In this document: positions 1 to 11,450 of the stretch, in pieces
How positions within the stretch are numbered: position 1 is the first letter of the stretch
How the letters are laid out: the number at the start of each line of letters is the position of its first letter
Assembly (NCBI RefSeq): GCF_029909975.1
Contig: NZ_CP094516.1
Coordinates: 310,001-374,000, forward strand
Length of the DNA stretch: 64,000 bases
Origin: Bradyrhizobium sp. ISRA430
GTDB lineage: Bacteria > Pseudomonadota > Alphaproteobacteria > Rhizobiales > Xanthobacteraceae
Direction: 5' to 3'
The notes under the pieces: generated by a model
Told to the model about the DNA's origin: nothing
Seen by the model: the letters and a program-made list of their open reading frames with translations, nothing else
Database searches by the model: none
Translations under genes and position numbers: made by a program

Positions 1-1
1 C

Positions 2-229
2 GGTGACATCTACAAGAACGGCGCAGACTATGCGCGCGGCGCGGCGGCTTTGCCTGCATCAGGAAACACGACAGCAGACGCTTCCACTACTGCGATCGTT
101 ACCATGAATGGTTCAACAGATGCGATCCAGGCATTTGGATTCGTTTCTGGCACCGGTGGCAGTGACAAGTTCGCCGGAGGCACGGCACCAATGTACACCT
201 ACATGGCAATTCAGTACATCGGGCCCTGA
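2..229 (+). CDS. Phage structural protein, C-terminal part (jelly-roll-like)
   Basis: This is the last 75 codons of a gene that begins outside the window. An open frame runs from base 2 to the TGA at 227-229. The residues are small, polar and beta-rich (YKNGADYAR, TMNGSTDAIQAFGFVSG, YTYMAIQYIGP), the pattern of C1q-like jelly-roll domains at the ends of minor virion or decoration proteins. It lies 12 bases upstream of the tail tubular gene on the same strand, so it belongs to the late morphogenesis operon. The jelly-roll assignment is a judgement from composition and spacing. The N-terminal part would be needed to name the protein. Confidence 0.6.
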   Translation, partial: GDIYKNGADYARGAAALPASGNTTADASTTAIVTMNGSTDAIQAFGFVSGTGGSDKFAGGTAPMYTYMAIQYIGP

Positions 230-241
230 GAGGAGCTAGAA

Positions 242-925
242 ATGCCTGCTTTTCAGTGGCCCCTCGGCAAGCTCGAACTGATCAACTCGGCGCTCTCGCA
301 GACCGGAGACAATCTCGTCAACGTCGCGGACGATGGCTCGGATGAGTGGAACACCTGCTCGCCTGCCTACGAACGCGGGCTGGCGTTCGTTTGCGAGGAT
401 CATTCGTGGTCCTGGCTGACGGCGGTGCGGACGCTGCAACCCGCCGTGAACGCGCCATCTGATGATCAGTTCGACACGGCCTACAATCTGCCGGCCGATC
501 TCGTGCACCTGATCTGGGTGCGGGTCAACGATCAGCCGACTGTCTGGGATCTGCTCAACGATCAGCTTGTGGTCAACGCGCAAGGTGGTCCGCCGCCGCC
601 GGCAACGCCGGCCACGCCTGCGACCGTGACAGTCAAAGGCATTTTCTCCACCAACTCAGACCCATCTTTTGCCACGCCGACTGCGGTCCTCGCGCTGCAA
701 CTGTTCGTCATGTCCGGCATCTATCGCGGCCTCCACGAGGACGGTAGCGAGAGCGACAAGATGTGGCAGGCCGGCATGGCGATGCTCGAGCGCGCAAAGT
801 CGCGCCACGATATGCAGAAGCCGAAGCGGGCGCTGTTTAATGGCCGCGTCACTGCTGCGCGCCGCATCCGCCGTCCATGGCCGCCGGTGCCGGGCGGATG
901 GAGCGGCACCGGGACTCCTGGGTGA
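242..925 (+). CDS. Tail tubular protein A-like (T7 gp11-type adaptor)
   Basis: A 227-residue protein whose first half follows the T7 gp11 pattern: an N-terminal 'INSALSQTGD' segment, an acidic stretch, a helix with 'AYERGLAFVCEDHSWSW', then 'YNLPADLVHLIWVRVN'. In T7-type phages gp11 forms the ring joining the portal to the tail nozzle. The C-terminal helix (about 160-190) carries 'YRGLHEDGSESDKMWQAG', which resembles the gp11 C-terminal helix, followed by a basic, proline-rich end. An insert rich in Pro, Ala and Thr lies at about 115-135. An AGGAG site stands 7 bases before the ATG. The nozzle gene follows 10 bases later. Confidence 0.75.
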   Translation: MPAFQWPLGKLELINSALSQTGDNLVNVADDGSDEWNTCSPAYERGLAFVCEDHSWSWLTAVRTLQPAVNAPSDDQFDTAYNLPADLVHLIWVRVNDQPTVWDLLNDQLVVNAQGGPPPPATPATPATVTVKGIFSTNSDPSFATPTAVLALQLFVMSGIYRGLHEDGSESDKMWQAGMAMLERAKSRHDMQKPKRALFNGRVTAARRIRRPWPPVPGGWSGTGTPG

Positions 926-935
926 GGGGTGAGGA

Positions 936-3266
936 ATGATCCCCAAAATCACGGGAGCCCAGCGAGATTTTTCCTCCGGCGAGATCGATGTAGCGCTCAA
1001 GCGTTCGGATGACCATCCAGCGCGCAAGACCGGTTTGCGCCAGATGGCGAATTTTCGCATCCTCAATTCGGGTGCCATCCAAGACCGCCCCGGGAAGCGC
1101 GCTAGTCTCTATTTGCCGACGGCCGGACGCACCGAACGCATCGTCATGTCCCCGGACAATGTGTTCGACTTCGCGTTTGGCTGGAACGGTAACGGGGAAA
1201 TCCGCATCTACGATGCCGTAACCGGCTTGCAGAAGGCGGCGTTCGGCAATCAAGGCAATGGCGCATTTCTGCCGTGGACGCTCGCGACCATGGGCCAGAT
1301 CGTCTATGCGGTCTTGCGCAACCAGATTTTCTTCACATTCCCGGGAATGCGTCCGCAAGTCCTGACGTGGGACGGCACGCCGAGCGGATGGACGATCGCG
1401 GATTTCGCTGAGCAGATCGTCGGCGGACAGAGGCGAACCTTCTTCTACCGAATTTCTCCGCAGGGCATCACGATAGCACCGTCTGCGCAGACCGGACAAG
1501 TGACGGTCACGGCATCGCAGCCGTTCTTCACTGCGGCCCATCTCGGCACGCGAATTCGCTACATTAACCGGCAGTTGTTGATCAACGTCGTGAACGGGCC
1601 ATATCCGAGCCTGACTTGCGGCGCGCTGGTCGAGGAGGCACTGCCGGGCCACCAGACGATCACGTCGACAGTTGATCCAACGACCATTTTCAGCGTCGGT
1701 GATGTGGTGCGAGGATCTGTAACCGGATCGGTCGGACAGGTCTTTCAGATGCAGGGAGCCCCGACCAACTCGATCACGATACAGCTTCTCAATACGAATT
1801 CGACGCCGGTAAGCGCGCTTGGATCGTTTCGCGACCCCGGCAGCGTCGGCGGAACATTGGCGTTCACGTCAGCCGATACAATCATCGGCCCCGGCGGTAG
1901 CATTCCAGCGACCAGTCCCGGCACGATAGACATTCCGGCTCCGACCACGATCTGGGACGAAGAGGTCATGAACAACATGCAGGGCTATCCTCGCTCTGTA
2001 TTTGTTGATCAATACCGCCTTGGCTTCTGTGATTTCCCGACCATCCCGGAGGCGATCGGTTGGTCCGCGATCAATGCTCCGACTGACATGTATGTCGGCT
2101 CCGATCCATCGAATGCGATTTTCGAAGTCGTTCCGGACAAGTGCCGCGTCTACTATGTGGTGCCCGGCGCGGAGAGCTCGGAATTCGTCTTCTGCGACAA
2201 GAAGCTCTACTACATCAAGATCGATGCGCAGAATCCGTTAAAGCCCGGCAGCGTCGGTTTCCAGACCTTGTCGAGCGATGGCTGCGCCCAGGTGCAGCCA
2301 CGCGCCGCGCAGGAGATGCTGGTCTACGTGAACGCCGGCCGCAACAGCGTGCGTGCGATCGAGGCGCTCGGTGCCTATTACCGGCCCTTCAATGTGCGCG
2401 CCCTGACAGACTTCGCCGCTCACCTTTTCAGCAACATTTCTGCACTTGCGGTCCCGACGGCGGATGGAACGTTCAATGAGCGCTATATCTACGTGCTCAA
2501 CGGCGACAATTCTCTCGTTGTTGGAAAGTATACCGTGCAGGACGGCCAGATCGCTCCGCTTATTGGCTGGGGACCGTGGCCGGATGCAGGCACAATCTTT
2601 TGGGTCGCTGCGACGAACGCAGACGTATTGTTCACGACGAAATACTTCAACGCGACGATCTGTGAGATCCTGGACGACAGCAAATACCTCGACGGAGCGA
2701 TCTTCGTGAATAGCTTGCCAGCGACCTTCACGGCGCCGTTTGGTCAGGGGCCTCTCTGGTGGATCGCCGGGCAGACCGTGTCGCTGATGGATCAGAGCAC
2801 GCGCTCAATGGGCACGTACAACATCGATGCGAACGGCTTCATCGTGCCGCAGGGCAATGCCGGCGAGGATCTGACGCGCGCCGATCTGGTGGCGGGCCAG
2901 CCATGGACTTCGATCGCCGAGCCATTCTGTCCCGATGCTTCTCCAGGCCAGAGCGTGCATCAACGGATGTTCAAGCGCCGGGTGTCGCGCTTCGCCGCTT
3001 ACGTGATCCAGTCGACTGGCTTCATGATGGCGCGGCTGTTTGCAGGTCCGGTGACCCCGACCTCGGCGGCGCTCGGCACGGTGATGAACGAACGGCGCTT
3101 CCCGCCTTATAACCAGGACGACGATCCGACCAAGCCGCCGCCATTGCGCGAGACAGTCGAGCGCACGCGCCCGATCGGCCGCGCTTTCGATCCGCGGGTG
3201 GCTGTGATCAAGGACACGCCGGGGCCGATGCAGATTGCCGAATTGGGTGTCGAATGTTCGATCTGA
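936..3266 (+). CDS. Tail tubular protein B-like / nozzle protein
   Basis: A 776-residue protein that starts with the signature of podoviral nozzle proteins: 'DFSSGEID' followed by 'ARKTGLRQMANFRILNSGAIQDRPGKR', here spread over residues 11-54. In this family (T7 gp12-like and relatives) the protein forms the tail tube below the adaptor ring. The body is beta-rich with many Gly, Ser and Thr, as expected for a beta-propeller nozzle. GAGGGGTGAGGA precedes the ATG. It sits directly downstream of the adaptor gene, the same order as T7 genes 11 and 12. I saw no frameshift or missing segment. Confidence 0.75.
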   Translation: MIPKITGAQRDFSSGEIDVALKRSDDHPARKTGLRQMANFRILNSGAIQDRPGKRASLYLPTAGRTERIVMSPDNVFDFAFGWNGNGEIRIYDAVTGLQKAAFGNQGNGAFLPWTLATMGQIVYAVLRNQIFFTFPGMRPQVLTWDGTPSGWTIADFAEQIVGGQRRTFFYRISPQGITIAPSAQTGQVTVTASQPFFTAAHLGTRIRYINRQLLINVVNGPYPSLTCGALVEEALPGHQTITSTVDPTTIFSVGDVVRGSVTGSVGQVFQMQGAPTNSITIQLLNTNSTPVSALGSFRDPGSVGGTLAFTSADTIIGPGGSIPATSPGTIDIPAPTTIWDEEVMNNMQGYPRSVFVDQYRLGFCDFPTIPEAIGWSAINAPTDMYVGSDPSNAIFEVVPDKCRVYYVVPGAESSEFVFCDKKLYYIKIDAQNPLKPGSVGFQTLSSDGCAQVQPRAAQEMLVYVNAGRNSVRAIEALGAYYRPFNVRALTDFAAHLFSNISALAVPTADGTFNERYIYVLNGDNSLVVGKYTVQDGQIAPLIGWGPWPDAGTIFWVAATNADVLFTTKYFNATICEILDDSKYLDGAIFVNSLPATFTAPFGQGPLWWIAGQTVSLMDQSTRSMGTYNIDANGFIVPQGNAGEDLTRADLVAGQPWTSIAEPFCPDASPGQSVHQRMFKRRVSRFAAYVIQSTGFMMARLFAGPVTPTSAALGTVMNERRFPPYNQDDDPTKPPPLRETVERTRPIGRAFDPRVAVIKDTPGPMQIAELGVECSI

Positions 3267-3278
3267 TGGGGGCGGACC

Positions 3279-3737
3279 ATGGGTAGCGCGGGAATGGCTG
3301 CGGGCGGGACGTCGCTGGCATCGGTCGGATTGTCGGCCTATGCCGATCTGCTGAAGGGCCAGAGCACGGCGACGGCCGACGAATACCAGGCGGCCCGGCT
3401 CGACAATGCGGCAGTCTACGGCGAACTGAAGGCCAAGCAGACCTCCGGCCAGATGTCGCGGAGCCTGAACACCACCCTCGGCAACATCGAGGCCGTGCGG
3501 GCGGCCGCGAAAGCCGATCCGCTATCACCGACCGGACAGGCGGTGCTCCAGAACCAGGAGGACATCGGCGACGAGCAGCGCGGCATTGTGGTCAACAGCA
3601 TCCTTCAGCAGGCGCGCCAGGACCGTTCTGACGCGGCCTATTACCGTGATGCCGCCGGCAACGCGCTGACCATGGGCTACGTTTCGGCCGGCGCCGACGT
3701 CCTCAAGGGCGTCACGCCGCTGTTTAAGGGGCTGTAG
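3279..3737 (+). CDS. Small internal virion protein (T7 gp14-like position)
   Basis: A 152-residue protein with a Gly/Ala-rich hydrophobic N-terminus (residues 1-25) followed by a long Gln- and Ala-rich helical region ('[20 protein letters not shown]', '[20 protein letters not shown]') and a hydrophobic end. Gene order (adaptor, nozzle, small helical protein, two very large proteins) matches T7 genes 11, 12, 14, 15, 16, so by position this is the gp14-type core protein that is ejected into the outer membrane. Sequence similarity to T7 gp14 itself is not obvious to me. The next gene starts 2 bases after its stop. Confidence 0.6.
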   Translation: MGSAGMAAGGTSLASVGLSAYADLLKGQSTATADEYQAARLDNAAVYGELKAKQTSGQMSRSLNTTLGNIEAVRAAAKADPLSPTGQAVLQNQEDIGDEQRGIVVNSILQQARQDRSDAAYYRDAAGNALTMGYVSAGADVLKGVTPLFKGL

Positions 3738-3739
3738 AC

Positions 3740-6700
3740 ATGGTCGATCTTCCGCTCGCTTCCCAGCGCATCGTCACCTCCGAAGCCCCGCGACCCAACG
3801 TCTCGGCCGGCGAGATCATCCGGCAGGGCGATGCCATGGCCGGCGCGCTGACTAAGGTCGCCGACGCCACCATGGGCGTCGCCGAGCAGTTCGCGCGCGA
3901 CCAGGCCGGCGAGGACCTGCAGAACCAGAAGGTGGTGCGCAACGCCGATGGCTCGGTGTCAACTGTCAATCCGGCGAGCGCGGTCATCTTCGGCCGGGCG
4001 GGTGAGCTCTACAACAAGACGGTGCAGGCCGGCACGCTGGCGCAGCATGAGAACGTGCTGACCAATGAGATGGCCGATCTGCACCGCAAGCATGTAGCGG
4101 ACCCGGCAGGCTTCAAGGCGGCTAGCGATAGCTTCCTGGAGAACTACGATCACGGTCTCGGGGGCGAGGCCGGCGCCGCGCTGATGCAGCGCGGGCGCGA
4201 GTTGCAGACTCAGAACTTCAACGCGATTGCGAACCAGACCGCCAACCTCGACATCGCGAACCAGCAGAAGTCGATCAACGCCAGCATCACCGACCAGAAG
4301 AACACGCTGCAGGGACTGGCGCGGCAGCCGGGCGGCACCGACACGCCGGAATTCCGGGGCGCGCTGGAGCGGCTGCAAGCGTCATATCAGGCCCTCGGCA
4401 CGAACCCGCTATTCAAGATGCCGCAGGACCAGATCGATCTGGAACTGAAGAACTTTCGGTCCTTGCTGCAGGGCGAGGCGCTCGTTGCCCATGTCGACGA
4501 CACCTTCACCAAGAAGGGCAAGGGCGAAGCGCAGGCGGTGCTCAACCGCGAGATACTGCAGAACCCGAACCTGTCCGAGGCCGACCGGACCCGGCTGTTC
4601 AGCCACGGCATGGCCCGGCTGCAGTACCTGACCGCGGACGCCAAGGAGAAGATCGACGCCGGGCGCAAGGCGGTCTCCGAGCTCGAGACGAACATCGCCA
4701 ACGGCACCATCAAGCCGACGGACCCGATCATCGGCATGGAGATCAAGCAGGCGCAGGACCGCGGCGACGCCGAGTCCGCGAATAGGATCCTCGCGGCCGC
4801 GCAGGTCCGGCAGTCCATGTCGGGCATTTCGACCCTGCCGCAGGCGGTGCAGGCGCAGGTGCTCGGCATCGCCAAGACCGGCGTTGTCAACCCGGCCATC
4901 CCGCCGGAGGGGCGCGCGCTGCTTGATCGGATCGCCGCAACGGAAAGCGCCGGCCGCTACAATGTCCGGTACGGCGGCGCGGCCGACAAGACGTTCGAGG
5001 GATTCGCCGACCATCCCCGTATCGCCGAGCCGATCACCTCGGGGCCAGATGTCGGCAAGACGTCGTCTGCGGCCGGTCGCTACCAGTTCATCGCGCCGAC
5101 ATGGGACGCGCAGGCGAAGAAGCTCGGGCTCAAGGACTTCTCGCCGGCGAACCAGGACGCGGCGGCGTGGGACCTCGCCCAGACCGAATACAAGGCGCGC
5201 ACCGGCAAAGACCTGCTGGCCGTCCTGAAGTCTGGTGACCAGGCGGCGATCTCCGACGTGCCGCGCCAGCTTTCCGGCCAGTGGTCATCGCTCCCGGGCG
5301 GCCGTCAGCCGGCCGGCGAGCGAGTGCTGGCGCCGGCGGCGAACGGCGGCCCCGGCTTCACTGCGGCGGACCTGCAGCGCAACCCATTCCTCGGCTCGGC
5401 CTATGTGCGGACGCTGGCGGCCGACGAAAGCCTTCGGGTGCAGGCGGCGACGCAGGCCGCGGCGGGGATCGAGCAGGCCATCAACAACGGCCTGCTGCCG
5501 CGCGTCGAGGACGTGGCGATGGTTCGGCAGACCGCGGCCCAGTACCCGGAAAAGTTCGGGCCCGTCGCCGAGAAGATGGATGGCAAGATCCTCGGCGGCG
5601 CGCTGTCGCAGATGGAGAGGCCGGAGCGCGAACGCGTACTGGCGGCCTACCGCGACGCCACGAATGGGCAGGACCAGCACCACATGAACGTAGCCGCGGC
5701 TGCGCTGTCGCAGTACCAGCAGTCCGAGAAGAACCTTCAGGATAAGCCCTATCAGGAGGCCGCTACGCGGGGCTGGATCAAGCCGGTGTCGCCGATCGTG
5801 CCCGACCAGCCGCAGACCATCCCCGGGGCGCTCCAGGAGCGGCTGGCGGCCTCTGAGCGCATCGCCTCGATGGACCACACCCCGGCGCCGCCGGTGATCG
5901 CTAAGGATGAGATGCCGGCCTTTCAGGCGGCCATGGACGGCCCCTCCGGCGCCGGTGTGCTGTCGGCCGTGGCGACGACCCTCCGCCCCGACGATCTGAA
6001 CCGGCTGCTCGACCAGAAAGGATTCGTCGACTCTGTCACCGGCATGATGTCGAGCAAGGACCCGGTGAAGATGTCCACGGCCATGTCGGTTGTGGATAAG
6101 CTGTGGCGGGATAATGCGGCCGAGGCTGAGGCGAAGCTTGGCAAGCCAGCGATCACCAAGTTGCAGGCGTGGCAGGGCCTGCGCGGCTCGTTCAACGCGG
6201 CCGAACTCGCCGAGCGGCTGAACGCTAGCGACGACCCTTCGACACTCAAGGCGCGCGAGGCGGCCCGGGATGCGGCCGAGAAGGAGACTGCGAACCTCGC
6301 GCCCTCCGACATGGCCTACAAACTGGGCTCCGGCCTGCCGCTGATCGGCCGGATCACCGGTGCGACGCCGTCGGCGCCGTTCGACAGCATCAAGGGCGGC
6401 GAGCTCGTGGCCGACTTCCGGAGCACCTATTCGGCGTTGCGCGCCTATGGCGTCGATGCAGACAAGGCATCCGACCTCGCCGTGCAGCGGTTGTCGTCGA
6501 CCTGGGGCGTGTCGCAGGCCGGCGCCAATCAGGTCATGAAGAACCCGCCGGAGCGCTCCTATCCGGCTATCGGAGGCTCGCACGACTGGCTCGGCGAAGA
6601 TCTGCGCGCGTGGGTGGCGGGGAAGGCTGGTCCGGAGTTCTCCGAGGCCGGGCGCTCGCTCGAGATGGGCAGCTTTGCTGGGTCCGACCGCCGCTGGTCG

Positions 6701-6934
6701 ATCGAGGGCCTGATCTCCGACGGCCAGACCGCGGCCGAGATTGGGCAGGGGCGCCCTGCGTCCTATCAGGTGGCGATCCGGCGCGCCGACGGCACGACCG
6801 AAATTCTGGCCGCGCGTGTGGCCTTCGACCCCTCGAACCACGTCGCGAAGTACGGCTCGACGCTGGAGAAGCAGCGCCAGGCCGTCGACTATCTGCGCAC
6901 CGGCCAGTTTGAAAACGCGATGCCCATGCCATGA
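3740..6934 (+). CDS. Large internal virion protein with embedded lambda R-type lysozyme domain
   Basis: A 1064-residue, mostly helical protein in the position of T7 gp15. Residues about 392-530 match the phage lambda endolysin R family of lytic transglycosylases. They show '[17 protein letters not shown]' with the candidate catalytic Glu at 402, then 'FADHPRI', '[16 protein letters not shown]', '[16 protein letters not shown]' and '[12 protein letters not shown]'. A murein-cutting domain inside an internal virion protein would help the DNA-ejection tube cross the peptidoglycan. T7 does this with an unrelated SLT domain in gp16. The flanking regions carry heptad-like helices. The stop overlaps the next start (ATGA), so the two genes are translationally coupled. 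Confidence 0.8.
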   Translation: MVDLPLASQRIVTSEAPRPNVSAGEIIRQGDAMAGALTKVADATMGVAEQFARDQAGEDLQNQKVVRNADGSVSTVNPASAVIFGRAGELYNKTVQAGTLAQHENVLTNEMADLHRKHVADPAGFKAASDSFLENYDHGLGGEAGAALMQRGRELQTQNFNAIANQTANLDIANQQKSINASITDQKNTLQGLARQPGGTDTPEFRGALERLQASYQALGTNPLFKMPQDQIDLELKNFRSLLQGEALVAHVDDTFTKKGKGEAQAVLNREILQNPNLSEADRTRLFSHGMARLQYLTADAKEKIDAGRKAVSELETNIANGTIKPTDPIIGMEIKQAQDRGDAESANRILAAAQVRQSMSGISTLPQAVQAQVLGIAKTGVVNPAIPPEGRALLDRIAATESAGRYNVRYGGAADKTFEGFADHPRIAEPITSGPDVGKTSSAAGRYQFIAPTWDAQAKKLGLKDFSPANQDAAAWDLAQTEYKARTGKDLLAVLKSGDQAAISDVPRQLSGQWSSLPGGRQPAGERVLAPAANGGPGFTAADLQRNPFLGSAYVRTLAADESLRVQAATQAAAGIEQAINNGLLPRVEDVAMVRQTAAQYPEKFGPVAEKMDGKILGGALSQMERPERERVLAAYRDATNGQDQHHMNVAAAALSQYQQSEKNLQDKPYQEAATRGWIKPVSPIVPDQPQTIPGALQERLAASERIASMDHTPAPPVIAKDEMPAFQAAMDGPSGAGVLSAVATTLRPDDLNRLLDQKGFVDSVTGMMSSKDPVKMSTAMSVVDKLWRDNAAEAEAKLGKPAITKLQAWQGLRGSFNAAELAERLNASDDPSTLKAREAARDAAEKETANLAPSDMAYKLGSGLPLIGRITGATPSAPFDSIKGGELVADFRSTYSALRAYGVDADKASDLAVQRLSSTWGVSQAGANQVMKNPPERSYPAIGGSHDWLGEDLRAWVAGKAGPEFSEAGRSLEMGSFAGSDRRWSIEGLISDGQTAAEIGQGRPASYQVAIRRADGTTEILAARVAFDPSNHVAKYGSTLEKQRQAVDYLRTGQFENAMPMP

Positions 6935-9900
6935 CCGCTCTCGACGTCGCCAACGATGCCAGTTTCGGCCTGCGGACCGAGCAGGGCGTCGCACCGCAGA
7001 ACCCGCCGTCTCCCGAGGATGGCGGGGAAGCGCTTTTCCGTGCTGCGTTCCGGCAGACGAACAGCTTCGTCTCGGCCATGCAGTACATGCGCAACTCCGG
7101 CTCCTACCAGCCGGTGCCAGGCTACAATCCGCTGGATGAGATCAAGGGCTGGGGCGATCCGCGCTACTTCCTGGAGCACGGGCATTCCTTCGTCGGCTCG
7201 CAGTCACAGGCCGAGACGCAGGCCATCAAGAGCCAGATCGATACCGAGGAGGGCGACCGCCGGCTGCTCTCTTCCAACGGCAAGATCGGCTTCATCGCCT
7301 CGACCATGGCCGGCATGCTGGACCCCACCATGCTGCTGCCGGGCGGTGTCGGGATCGACGCGGCGCGCGGCGGACTGACCTTCACCAAGGCCGTGACCGA
7401 CATGGGAAAGGCCGGATTGATGGCGACGGCCTCGCAGGAGGCGATCATGCAGGCCACGCAGCAGACCCGGCCGCTGTCCGAGTCCGCACTCAACGTCGCC
7501 AGCGGCACGCTTCTGACAGCACTCTTGGGCGGTGGCGCGGCGTCCCTGCTGGCTCCCGAGGAGCGCGCGGTGCTGGAGCGGGCGCTGTCGGTCGACCGGG
7601 CCGAGATGAACGCGCACGCAGGCAATCCGCCGGTGGAGATGCCGGTGGGGCAAATGGGTGGGGATTCTGCCCCAGAAACTGGCACGGGCTTTGCCGTTGC
7701 CGCCGGCGCCGCCGCCTCCGACACCCGCAAGCTGGAGTTGGTCGACTTCGGCTTGAACCAGATCCCCGGCGTTCGGCGGGTAGTCGAGAAGACCTCGCCC
7801 ATGCAGCGGGTGTTCGGGTCCGATAGCGTGTCGGCCCGGCGCGCAGGCGCCGACCTCGCCGAGACGTCGCTGCTGTTCAAGGAGAACGTCGAGGAGGGCA
7901 AATCGACGGTCTTCGGCGGCGGCCCGGCGCTCGACCGTGAGGCGGGACTGAAGATCAAACAGGGTCAGGTCGCCGTCGGAGACGAACTAGATCGGCTTTT
8001 CACCGAGTATCGCTATGGCGATCAGCTGCCATCCGCTATCACGCGCACCTTCCGCAAGGGCATCGAAAACCTGACCGGCGCACCGGAGGGCAAGCTGTCC
8101 TTCGACCAGTTCAAGGAGGCCGTTTCCGACGCCATGCGGAACGGTGACCAGCACGACATCCCGCAGGTGACCGCGGCCGCGCAGCAAATCCGGAAGGTGT
8201 TCGATACCTGGAAGGAGCGGGCGATCAAGATCGGCCTCCTGCCCGAGGATGTGGATGTGAAGACCGCCGACAGCTACGTCCAGCGGCTCTACAACAAGCA
8301 GGCGATCGCGGCGCAGCGGCCGGAATTCGTCAACCGGGTGACCGACTGGCTGGCCGGGCAGCAGCAAGCCAAGGCCGACGCGCAGGGCAAGATCGGCGCG
8401 TATCACGGCGCGATGCAGGTCGCCGTTGACCAGATCGAGAAGCTGCAAGGCCGGATCGCCAAGCTGGAGACCGACGCCGACGTGATTGCGGCGCGCCAGG
8501 AGGAAACCACCCGGATCAACAAGGCGGCCAACCAGCGCTCGCGTAAGCTGCGGGAAGGGGCTGACCAGGAGAACCTGCCGCTCCAGAACGCCCGCGGCGG
8601 TGCAGTCTTCGAGACGCTCGCCCGCAACCGGGGCAACCTGCTGGCCGACCGCGCTTCGGCGAAGCTGGCCGAGATCGAGGGGCTCGAGCAGAAGCTGGCG
8701 TCCGAGGTCGCTAACCGGGACGCCATGCGGGCCAAGATCGAGGAGGAGATCGGCCGCTGGGAGGGCAAGTCGACCGCAGAGGCCAAGGCGGCGCTCAAGG
8801 CTCGCGCGGAGGCCGAGAAGGCCCGCCAGGCCAAGATCGAGGCAGGCGAGTCCAAGAGCACCGGCGAGCGCCTGTCGAGCGCCGACAAGGCCGTGGACCG
8901 GGCTGTGAAGCGCATCCTGGAGAGCGACCGCGACATGCCGCGGGACGAGCTCCGCGCGCGCGCCCAGGAGATCACCGATCGCATCCTCGGCTCGCCTGAT
9001 GGCCGGCTGCCCTACGATCTCGGCATGGAGCACGGGACCGGCGGGTTTAGCGGCGGCGAACCGCCCCGCGGCGCGCTGGCGGCCCGGGAGTTCAACATCC
9101 CCGACGCCACGATCCGGGACTTCCTGGAGAACGACATCGAACACATCGTCGCCGCGCACCTCCGGACCATGGTGCCGGACGTACTGCTGACCGAGAAGTT
9201 CGGCGACGTCCGGATGACCGAGGCGTTCCGGAAGATCAACGACGAATACGCGGCGCTGGTCGATGGGGCAAAGTCCGAGAAGGAGCGGACCCGGATCGAG
9301 AAGGAACGGCAGGGCGTGATCGACGACCTCTCGGCGATCCGCGACCGCATCCGTGGGGTCTACGGCATCTCGCCGGACCTGCCAATGCGCAACGTCGCGC
9401 GCGCGGCGAACGTCCTGAAGCAGTACAATGTGCTGACCTCGATGGGCTCGGCCGCGCTCTCGTCGCTGCCCGACATGGCCGGGACGGTGCTGCGGCACGG
9501 CCTGACGACCACCTTCCGCGACGCATGGGGCCCGTTCTTCAACATGATGACCAGGCAGTCAGACGTGTGGAAGGAGGCCGGCCGGCAGTATCGGGCCATG
9601 GGGATCGCGGTGGAATCGGTGCTCGCATCCCGGCACCATGCCATCACCGACGTTCTGGACACCTACCATCCGCAGTCCCGCGTCGAGCGCACCATGCAGT
9701 GGGCGACCGGCAAATTCCAGTTCGCCAACATGCTGGCGCCGTGGACGGACTTCGCCAAGATCAACGCCTCGCTGGTCGCCGGCTCCGAGATCCTGCGCGC
9801 GGTCAAGGCGTCGGCCGAGGGCACCGCCAGCGCGCGTCAGATCCGCAATCTCGGCGAATCCGGCATCGAGCCGCACATGGCCGCGCGGATCGCCAAGGCA

Positions 9901-10626
9901 TTCGAGGACGGCGGCGAAATCCGCGACGGCGTGCACCTGCCGAACACCGCCGACTGGACCGACAAGGAAGCCCGGCGCGTCTTTGAGGGCGCGGTCGCAC
10001 GCGATGCTGACATTTCCGTGGTAACGCCGGGTCAGGAGAAGCCGCTGTGGATGTCTCACCCGATCCTGTCGGTGATCGGCCAGTTCAAGAGCTTCACTGC
10101 GGCCGCCACGGAGCGCGTGCTGATCTCGAACCTTCAGCGCCGTGACGCCCAGGTGCTGCAAGGCATGATCTTCTCCATGGGCCTCGGAATGCTCTCCTAC
10201 AAGCTATCGAGCCTGACCGGGGGCCAGCCGACCAGCGACAAGCCGCAGGACTGGATCAAGGAGGCGATCAGCAAGGGCAACCTTCTCGGATGGTTCGAGG
10301 AAGGGAATGCACTGGCGTCCAAGGCGACGCGCGGCGGTGTCGACATCTACCGCCTGATCGGCGCCGACAAGCCCACGTCGCGCTATGTCTCGCGATCGGC
10401 GCTTGACCAGCTTCTCGGCCCCACCGCCGGCAAGATCGGCGGCATTCTATCGGCAACCTCGGCAGTATCAAAGCCGTCGGAGTGGAACGAGGGCGACACC
10501 AAGGCGATCCGCCGTCTGATTGCGGGGCAGAACTTGTTCTGGCTAAGAGGCGCGCTCAATCAGGTCGAGGCTGGCGCGAACAACGCCTTCGGAATCCCGA
10601 TGAAGATCAAGCCGGAGGGGCATTGA
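6931..10626 (+). CDS. Very large internal virion / DNA ejection protein
   Basis: A 1231-residue protein that starts in an ATGA overlap with the gene before it. The N-terminal 200 residues contain Gly/Ala-rich hydrophobic segments ('[20 protein letters not shown]', '[18 protein letters not shown]'). Residues about 460-690 are a long charged coiled coil rich in Ala, Glu and Lys. The C-terminal third is helical with further hydrophobic stretches. Size, coupling and place before the tail fibre gene fit T7 gp16-type proteins, which line the capsid core and are ejected to span the cell envelope. I see no SLT motif here; the lytic domain sits in the preceding protein instead. Family-level similarity is inferred from architecture and context. 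Confidence 0.65.
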   Translation: MTALDVANDASFGLRTEQGVAPQNPPSPEDGGEALFRAAFRQTNSFVSAMQYMRNSGSYQPVPGYNPLDEIKGWGDPRYFLEHGHSFVGSQSQAETQAIKSQIDTEEGDRRLLSSNGKIGFIASTMAGMLDPTMLLPGGVGIDAARGGLTFTKAVTDMGKAGLMATASQEAIMQATQQTRPLSESALNVASGTLLTALLGGGAASLLAPEERAVLERALSVDRAEMNAHAGNPPVEMPVGQMGGDSAPETGTGFAVAAGAAASDTRKLELVDFGLNQIPGVRRVVEKTSPMQRVFGSDSVSARRAGADLAETSLLFKENVEEGKSTVFGGGPALDREAGLKIKQGQVAVGDELDRLFTEYRYGDQLPSAITRTFRKGIENLTGAPEGKLSFDQFKEAVSDAMRNGDQHDIPQVTAAAQQIRKVFDTWKERAIKIGLLPEDVDVKTADSYVQRLYNKQAIAAQRPEFVNRVTDWLAGQQQAKADAQGKIGAYHGAMQVAVDQIEKLQGRIAKLETDADVIAARQEETTRINKAANQRSRKLREGADQENLPLQNARGGAVFETLARNRGNLLADRASAKLAEIEGLEQKLASEVANRDAMRAKIEEEIGRWEGKSTAEAKAALKARAEAEKARQAKIEAGESKSTGERLSSADKAVDRAVKRILESDRDMPRDELRARAQEITDRILGSPDGRLPYDLGMEHGTGGFSGGEPPRGALAAREFNIPDATIRDFLENDIEHIVAAHLRTMVPDVLLTEKFGDVRMTEAFRKINDEYAALVDGAKSEKERTRIEKERQGVIDDLSAIRDRIRGVYGISPDLPMRNVARAANVLKQYNVLTSMGSAALSSLPDMAGTVLRHGLTTTFRDAWGPFFNMMTRQSDVWKEAGRQYRAMGIAVESVLASRHHAITDVLDTYHPQSRVERTMQWATGKFQFANMLAPWTDFAKINASLVAGSEILRAVKASAEGTASARQIRNLGESGIEPHMAARIAKAFEDGGEIRDGVHLPNTADWTDKEARRVFEGAVARDADISVVTPGQEKPLWMSHPILSVIGQFKSFTAAATERVLISNLQRRDAQVLQGMIFSMGLGMLSYKLSSLTGGQPTSDKPQDWIKEAISKGNLLGWFEEGNALASKATRGGVDIYRLIGADKPTSRYVSRSALDQLLGPTAGKIGGILSATSAVSKPSEWNEGDTKAIRRLIAGQNLFWLRGALNQVEAGANNAFGIPMKIKPEGH

Positions 10627-10628
10627 CC

Positions 10629-11450
10629 CTACCAGATGCGGCCGTTTTCTTCCCATTTTTCAAATTCGGCGTCGCTCAAAATTGGATTTGGTGTCCGATC
10701 ACCACGCTTTTTATCGAGCCGCATTCTGACCGCCGTCTCCATCCATGGTTGCAGTTCGTTTGCCTTCACGACCGCAAATGCGAACTCGTTGCACTGCTTC
10801 GGTAGTAGCCGCGCGAACAGCCTGGATGCCGGCTCAATAGCTAGTGCGAACGCTCGCATCAAGCGGTTGCCAGCCTGAGTGAAGCGCTGAACCGGAATGC
10901 GCAGATCATAGAAGAAACTGACCGTTGGAGCGTGAGCAGGATCGAAGCTCGCGACTGCTTTTCGTACCTCATCCTCGGTCCATCGATAGATGAAATTCGG
11001 AACCGGCCCATTGGCGACGCCGCCGCCGAGACCGTTGTTCATCCTGATGGCGTGGGTCTCGTAATCCTCGGTCAGGCCGAACCGGACCGCGGTGCGGATC
11101 ATCAGGCTGTCTCTTGCTTCAAAGGCCACCGCGCATTTTCGCGCGACGCGATACATCTCGAGCAGTGCCCGATGCGGCGAATAGCAGTGGTGCAAACCGG
11201 CATGCACCACGACAAGGTCAAAGCTGTCGTTCTGGTAGGTCAGATTTTCAGCGTCCTGGAAGTTGCTTGACATGGTGTCATCTAGATTTGTCACGGTCAC
11301 TTGGCCGAAGCCGACCATTGCCATCACCTTCTCGTCGAGCGGGCCTCCGCAGACGACGAGGACGCTATCCGATTTCGAAACCACGCCTTTGTCGACGAGC
11401 CGCTCCAGCACATCGACATAAAACCCCGTCACCACGTCACGCATTTCCAT
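10629..11450 (-). CDS. Class I SAM-dependent methyltransferase, antisense in the late operon
   Basis: About 273 residues from the ATG at 11450, chosen because GGAAG lies 7 to 8 bases upstream; an open frame extends further back to 11522 without support. The fold is read from 'VLVVCGGPLDEKVM' (a degenerate SAM-binding motif I), 'VTNLDD' (acidic end of strand 2) and the methyltransferase type-11 block 'NDSFDLVVVHAGLHH' followed by 'ALLEMYRVAR'. The target is unknown. It ends 2 bases past the stop of the ejection protein and diverges from the tail fibre gene, so it must have its own promoter. It looks like a moron: a gene inserted in the late operon and possibly expressed in the lysogen, perhaps to alter a surface sugar. 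That role is speculation. Confidence 0.7.
   Translation of the reverse strand: MEMRDVVTGFYVDVLERLVDKGVVSKSDSVLVVCGGPLDEKVMAMVGFGQVTVTNLDDTMSSNFQDAENLTYQNDSFDLVVVHAGLHHCYSPHRALLEMYRVARKCAVAFEARDSLMIRTAVRFGLTEDYETHAIRMNNGLGGGVANGPVPNFIYRWTEDEVRKAVASFDPAHAPTVSFFYDLRIPVQRFTQAGNRLMRAFALAIEPASRLFARLLPKQCNEFAFAVVKANELQPWMETAVRMRLDKKRGDRTPNPILSDAEFEKWEENGRIW

Noticed and set aside
5285..6994. 569-codon open frame on the - strand
   Set aside because: It runs antisense through the lysozyme-containing virion gene, has an Arg/His/Leu-rich composition typical of shadow frames in GC-rich DNA, and carries no recognised domain.
7987..9498. 503-codon open frame on the - strand
   Set aside because: Antisense to the ejection protein coding region, with low-complexity composition and no start signal.
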